The notes beneath the pieces were generated by a model, which saw nothing but the letters and a program-made list of their open reading frames with translations, did not search any database and had not been told where the DNA came from. DNA of 64,000 nucleotides. It comes from Oscillospiraceae bacterium (lineage in GTDB: Bacteria; Bacillota; Clostridia; Oscillospirales; Ruminococcaceae). The DNA lies in assembly GCA_016291435.1 (NCBI GenBank), contig JAEEXH010000003.1:29937-93936 (forward strand). Direction: 5' to 3'. Of the stretch, positions 60,313 to 64,000 are shown one piece after another. Within the stretch, counting starts at the first letter, position 1, and the number at the start of each line of letters is the position of its first letter. A program made the translations under genes and the position numbers.

Positions 60313-61101
60313 TTATTTTCCCGCTTCCTGATAGGTCTGCCGGTATTTCGCCGGCGACATGCAGCCGTATTTCGCAAAGGACTTCGAGAAGTATTCGTAA
60401 TTCTGATAGCCGCATTTTTCGGCGATCTCGCCCGCCGAGAACGTGGTTTCAAGCAGAAGCTGCTTTGCATATTCCATGCGGCTGATGAAGATTTCCTGCG
60501 TGCAGGAAATGCCGTACTTCGCCTTGTAAAGCCGCTGGAAGTGCGACACGGAGACGCAGAGCTCCGCGGCAAGCTCCGGCACGGTCCAGTCGTGCCCGGG
60601 GTCTGCGTAAATGCTCCGGCGGATCGCTTCGAGCTTCCCGTCATATTCGCTTTTCTTTGTGCGGAGGCGCGGGTGCGTGACCTCATTGAGATAGAGCAGC
60701 GCCGCCGTCATCATATGGTGCAGAATCTGATTCTTGTTCGATAGCTCTGCCTCAGAGACCTTCACGCAGGCAGCGATCATCTGCGAGAGGGTATCATCGC
60801 TGAGCGGGATCGGCACATGCCACGCAAGGTCGAGGCTGTCCATGAAGGCGTGATCCTCCTGCTCCGGCGTGAAGCGGATCCAGTCATCCATATATTCCCC
60901 GCCCGCAGCACAGAGCGCATGCGGCACCGAGCTCTGCACGAGAAATGCCGTATTCGGCGCCACATCAAATTCCGTTGTGCCCATGCGCACGCGCGCTCTG
61001 GTGCAGATCAGGAGCAGCTGCGCGCCGTGCAGCCCGCTCGGGCGCTCCAGCGCAAAATCGGCGCCGTGCTTCCAGTGCCATCCCATCTGATAGAGATACA
61101 T
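60313..61101 (-). CDS. AraC family transcriptional regulator
   Basis: The 262-residue protein has a cupin-like N-terminus (about 10-100: GAQLLLICTRARVRMGTTEF, FDVAPNTAFLVQSSVPHALC) and a C-terminal double HTH: DWTVPELAAELCVSVSHFQR, LYKAKYGISCTQEIFISRME and FSAGEIAEKCGYQNYEYFSK, SFAKYGCMSPAKYRQ, the family signature. It is divergent from the PL11 lyase gene, so it probably regulates pectin-lyase expression in response to a sugar; the ligand is unknown. Confidence 0.92.
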   Translation of the reverse strand: MYLYQMGWHWKHGADFALERPSGLHGAQLLLICTRARVRMGTTEFDVAPNTAFLVQSSVPHALCAAGGEYMDDWIRFTPEQEDHAFMDSLDLAWHVPIPLSDDTLSQMIAACVKVSEAELSNKNQILHHMMTAALLYLNEVTHPRLRTKKSEYDGKLEAIRRSIYADPGHDWTVPELAAELCVSVSHFQRLYKAKYGISCTQEIFISRMEYAKQLLLETTFSAGEIAEKCGYQNYEYFSKSFAKYGCMSPAKYRQTYQEAGK

Positions 61102-61173
61102 GCGGATTCCCCCTCCGTTTCCCGGTTCCCGGCAAGGCGGCTCTGCGCCTGCCCGTTTCTAATATATAATTGT

Positions 61174-61202
61174 ATTATACAGAATCTGCAAGAATATGTC
61201 AA
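61174..61202 (-). promoter_or_regulatory. Promoter of the AraC gene
   Basis: On the minus strand TTGACA (61197-61202)-17 nt-TATAAT (61174-61179), a consensus sigma-A promoter about 75 nt upstream of the AraC ATG. Confidence 0.85.
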
Positions 61203-61222
61203 CTCCGTGCAAGAATTTTCTA

Positions 61223-61251
61223 TTTCCAAACAGGCAGAAATCTGCTATAAT
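61223..61251 (+). promoter_or_regulatory. Promoter of the PL11 lyase gene
   Basis: TTTCCA (61223-61228)-17 nt-TATAAT (61246-61251). The weak -35 with a perfect -10 fits a promoter that needs an activator, plausibly the adjacent AraC protein. The 110-nt leader to the lyase ATG has no clear structure. Confidence 0.6.
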
Positions 61252-61360
61252 ACAGACAATGAGGCGGAATATAAATGTGAAAGTATACAGAATGTATACG
61301 AACGCCTCAGAAAGCAAATGATTTACAGGGGATTTTTTGATTGGGAAAGGAAAACAGAAA

Positions 61361-64000
61361 ATGAAAAAGGGGCTTCAGAAATGCACATCCCTCGTGCTGA
61401 CCGCAGCGATCAGCACCTCCGTGCTTGCCGGCGGGATGCTCCCGGCACATGCCGATTACGGTGTCGGCGGAAACGGCACCGCGATCATGGAAAAGCTCGA
61501 CCGCGGCATTTATGCGGTGAAATCCGGAAACGGAATGTTCGTGAGCTGGCGCTGGAATGCCGATGACGCAGATGACGCGGAGTTCCGCCTCTACCGCGAC
61601 GACACGCTCATCTACACCTCGAAATCCGGAAACGCGACCAGCTTCCAGGATAACGGCGGAAACGCAAAGTCCAAGTACCGTGTGGATACCGTCGCGGACG
61701 GCAAGGTCATCTCCTCGGAGACCTGCAAATTCACCTCCGGCAGCAATTATTTCGACATCGCGCTGAACAGCCCCGGCACGCAGTATTCGCCGAATGACTG
61801 CTGCGTCGGCGATGTGGACGGCGACGGGCAGTATGAGATCTTCCTGAAGTGGGATCCCTCCAACTCCAAGGACAATTCGCAGTCCGGCGTGACCGATGCG
61901 GTCATCATCGACTGCTATACGCTCACCGGCAAGCAGCTCTGGCGCATCAATCTCGGCAGAAATATCCGCGCAGGGCAGCATTACACGCAGATGTGCGTCG
62001 CCGACTTCGACTGCGACGGCAAGGCGGAGCTCATCACCAAGACTGCCGACGGCACCAAGGACGGCAAGGGCAAGGTGATCGGCGACGGCTCGAAGGATTA
62101 CCGCAATTCCGGCGGCTACATCCTCTCGGGGCCGGAGTTCCTCACGCTCTTCGACGGGCAGACCGGCGCCGCACTCGACACCATCGACTTCCCCGTTCCG
62201 CGCGGCACTGTCACCAAAGCCACATGGGGCGACGATTACGGCAACCGCGTGGACCGCATGAACAGCGGCATCGCATATCTCGACGGCGTACACCCGACCG
62301 CACTCTACGGCAGAGGCTACTACACCCGCCTGACGGTCTCGGCAGTGGATGTGAGAAACGGCAAGCTCGTCAAGCGCTGGGTCTATGACACCGGCTTCAA
62401 CAGGTCTGCGCCCGGCTTCGGCTGCGGCAACCACAACATGATGGTCGCGGATTCCGACAACGACGGCAAGCAGGAGGTCTTCATGGGCGCCTCTGCGATC
62501 GACGACAACGGAAAGCTGCTCTGGACGACGGGTCAGATGCACGGCGACGCGATGCACCTCGGCGACCTGGTGCCCGAGAGAGAGGGGCTCGAGCTCTGGG
62601 AATGCCATGAGGATAAGCCTTACGGCGAATCGCTGATCGACGCAAAGACCGGCAAGATCATATTCCATGTGGATAACAGCAAGGACACCGGGCGCTGTGC
62701 CGCAGACAATGTCTTCGCAGGCAGCAAGGGCGCGGAGTTCTGGGGCGCCGCAAACGGCAATGTCTACAACACCGCCGGCAAGCAGATCGGCACCACCAGA
62801 CCCGCACAGAACTTCTTTATCTACTGGGACGGCGATCTTGAGCGCGAGATCCTGGACGGCACACAGATCACAAAAATGACCGCCCTCAACAAGATCGGCC
62901 GCATCTTCAATGCGGACGGCTGCGCTTCCAACAACAGCAGCAAATCTGTCCCCTGCATGACCGCAGACCTCTTCGGCGACTGGCGCGAGGAGCTGATCAT
63001 GCGCACGACCGACAACCAGAAGATCCGCATCTGGTGCTCCACGGCGGAGACCAAGGTGCGCCTCACCACGCTGATGCACGATATGCAGTACCGTGCGCAG
63101 AACTGCTGCCAGCAGTCCTCTTACAATCAGCCGCCGCATGTGAGCTATTATCTCGGCTCCGAGGCGCCGCTCCCCGCACGCCCGAAGGTTGTCATCAACG
63201 GCAAGGTGAACCCGAGCGTCACGACCGACTCGCAGCAGACCGCCGAGACCACCACAACGACCACGGCTGCCCCCGCAAAGACCGACGGGAAGTATGTGAA
63301 GAATCTTCAGGTCGCAGACACCGCGCATGCAGCCGGCTGGGAGCTTGCAGATGCTGCACAGAACGGCAAAATCTTCGGCGACCGCGACTACACCTACACT
63401 GCATTCCCCGCGGAGCTCCTCGGCGCTGAGGCGATCCGCACCGCATGCGATTCCAAGAAGACCGATGCTGTGCTCGCTTCCTTTACCGCAGGCGCCGCGA
63501 TCGACACCTTTGTGCTGCTGGATACCCGCGTCGAGCAGAACGGCACTGTGCCGCAGTGGCTCTCCGGCTGGGAGAAGACACAGCTCACCGCAGCAAGCAG
63601 CAACGATGTGAATTTCTCGGTCTATAAAAAATCCTTTGCGGAGAACGAGACCGTCACGCTCGGCACCAACGGCATGGACGGCAATGTCGTGAACTACACG
63701 GTATTTGCCGCACCGCAGGCTGTACAGACCACCGTCACGAGCGAAACGGAGCAGACCGCGCAGACCACAGCGACCACGACCGTCAGCACAGAGACCGCAC
63801 GCGGACTCCGCGGCGATGTGGATTGCAGCGGGATGGTTGAGCTGACAGACGCCGTGCTGCTGGCAAAGGCTTCCTCCGGCGTGGATATCGGACTGACCGC
63901 GCAGGGCTTCCGCAATGCGGATCTTGACGGAAACGGCAGCCTCGGCGGCAAAGATCTGTCCGCACTCCTGCGCTATCTCGCAGGCATCGACGATACACTC
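61361..64000 (+). CDS. Secreted rhamnogalacturonan lyase, PL11, with dockerin (runs off window)
   Basis: The open frame of 880 codons reaches the window edge without a stop. A signal peptide (MKKGLQKCTSLVLTAAISTS, cleavage near AHA-D at about 31) precedes a PL11 catalytic domain to about 625: LDRGIYAVKSGNGMFVSWRW, CCVGDVDGDGQYEIFLKWDP, MCVADFDCDGKAELITKTAD, ALYGRGYYTRLTVSAVDVR, GFGCGNHNMMVADSDNDGKQ and MTADLFGDWREELIMRTTD, with Ca-binding D-x-D-x-D-G loops. A Thr linker, a beta domain of about 130 residues and a second Thr linker follow. The end is a type I dockerin with two Ca loops (GDVDCSGMVELTD and ADLDGNGSLGGKD). It cleaves the rhamnogalacturonan-I backbone and docks to a scaffoldin. Confidence 0.93.
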   Translation, partial: MKKGLQKCTSLVLTAAISTSVLAGGMLPAHADYGVGGNGTAIMEKLDRGIYAVKSGNGMFVSWRWNADDADDAEFRLYRDDTLIYTSKSGNATSFQDNGGNAKSKYRVDTVADGKVISSETCKFTSGSNYFDIALNSPGTQYSPNDCCVGDVDGDGQYEIFLKWDPSNSKDNSQSGVTDAVIIDCYTLTGKQLWRINLGRNIRAGQHYTQMCVADFDCDGKAELITKTADGTKDGKGKVIGDGSKDYRNSGGYILSGPEFLTLFDGQTGAALDTIDFPVPRGTVTKATWGDDYGNRVDRMNSGIAYLDGVHPTALYGRGYYTRLTVSAVDVRNGKLVKRWVYDTGFNRSAPGFGCGNHNMMVADSDNDGKQEVFMGASAIDDNGKLLWTTGQMHGDAMHLGDLVPEREGLELWECHEDKPYGESLIDAKTGKIIFHVDNSKDTGRCAADNVFAGSKGAEFWGAANGNVYNTAGKQIGTTRPAQNFFIYWDGDLEREILDGTQITKMTALNKIGRIFNADGCASNNSSKSVPCMTADLFGDWREELIMRTTDNQKIRIWCSTAETKVRLTTLMHDMQYRAQNCCQQSSYNQPPHVSYYLGSEAPLPARPKVVINGKVNPSVTTDSQQTAETTTTTTAAPAKTDGKYVKNLQVADTAHAAGWELADAAQNGKIFGDRDYTYTAFPAELLGAEAIRTACDSKKTDAVLASFTAGAAIDTFVLLDTRVEQNGTVPQWLSGWEKTQLTAASSNDVNFSVYKKSFAENETVTLGTNGMDGNVVNYTVFAAPQAVQTTVTSETEQTAQTTATTTVSTETARGLRGDVDCSGMVELTDAVLLAKASSGVDIGLTAQGFRNADLDGNGSLGGKDLSALLRYLAGIDDTL

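Noticed and set aside
61307..63328. 673-codon frame antisense to the PL11 lyase
   Set aside because: It mirrors the lyase codons and has no motifs; the sense frame shows signal peptide, PL11 and dockerin motifs.

Overview
The window comes from a GC-rich Ruminococcaceae/Oscillospiraceae bacterium, most likely a fibre-degrading, cellulosome-forming Ruminococcus. The evidence is a dockerin-bearing rhamnogalacturonan lyase, xylose isomerase and xylulokinase, Thr-rich linkers in extracytoplasmic proteins, the Firmicute S10-spc-alpha ribosomal order with map, a KOW-protein gene and infA inside it, and strong SD sequences with sigma-A promoters (TTGACA-17-TATAAT type). The species assignment is inference.

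Layout. (1) 1-16346, minus strand: one uninterrupted S10-spc-alpha ribosomal protein superoperon, from rpsJ to rplQ (cut by the window edge), with secY, adk, map, infA and rpoA inside it. It has a clear promoter, a leader of about 410 nt containing an intrinsic terminator with a candidate antiterminator, and hairpin-filled spacers before rplC, rplB and rplN. (2) 16427-19500, minus: two tandem ATP-grasp ligases and a cytoplasmic GH27 glycosidase behind one promoter. (3) 19591-24996, minus: a 52-residue ORF, a DUF4358-like lipoprotein, a membrane-anchored transglutaminase-like protein, a double zinc-ribbon tail-anchored protein, a membrane protein and an AI-2E/PerM-family transporter. (4) 25202-44029, plus: pcrA-type helicase, a membrane protein, xylA, a two-TM protein, xylB, a DUF1292-like protein, a TraX-like protein, a partial histidine operon (hisB-hisH-hisA::GNAT-[serpin lipoprotein]-hisF), further envelope proteins, tyrS, a CbbX/SpoVK-type AAA+ ATPase and a membrane-linked XRE regulator. 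(5) 44207-47621, minus: ECF sigma and a large membrane partner; divergent from it a lipoprotein and a secreted SGNH protein. (6) 50527-53841, plus: purA, then a TIR-methyltransferase fusion and a small PGDYG-like partner. (7) 54201-57859, minus: a two-gene MacB/FtsX-type ABC transporter with a long leader and a palindromic operator. (8) 58136-60223, minus: a second ECF sigma/anti-sigma pair. (9) 60313-64000: an AraC regulator divergent from a secreted PL11 lyase with dockerin, which runs off the window.

The most unusual items are the TIR-SAM-methyltransferase fusion with its small partner, the HisA-acetyltransferase fusion with a serpin lipoprotein inserted in the his genes, the apparent transcription-attenuation leader of the S10 operon, and two ECF modules that share a TGTAAT-N17-YGTCTR promoter, one of which may start at ACG. 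No tRNA, rRNA, CRISPR array, transposase or integrase was seen.
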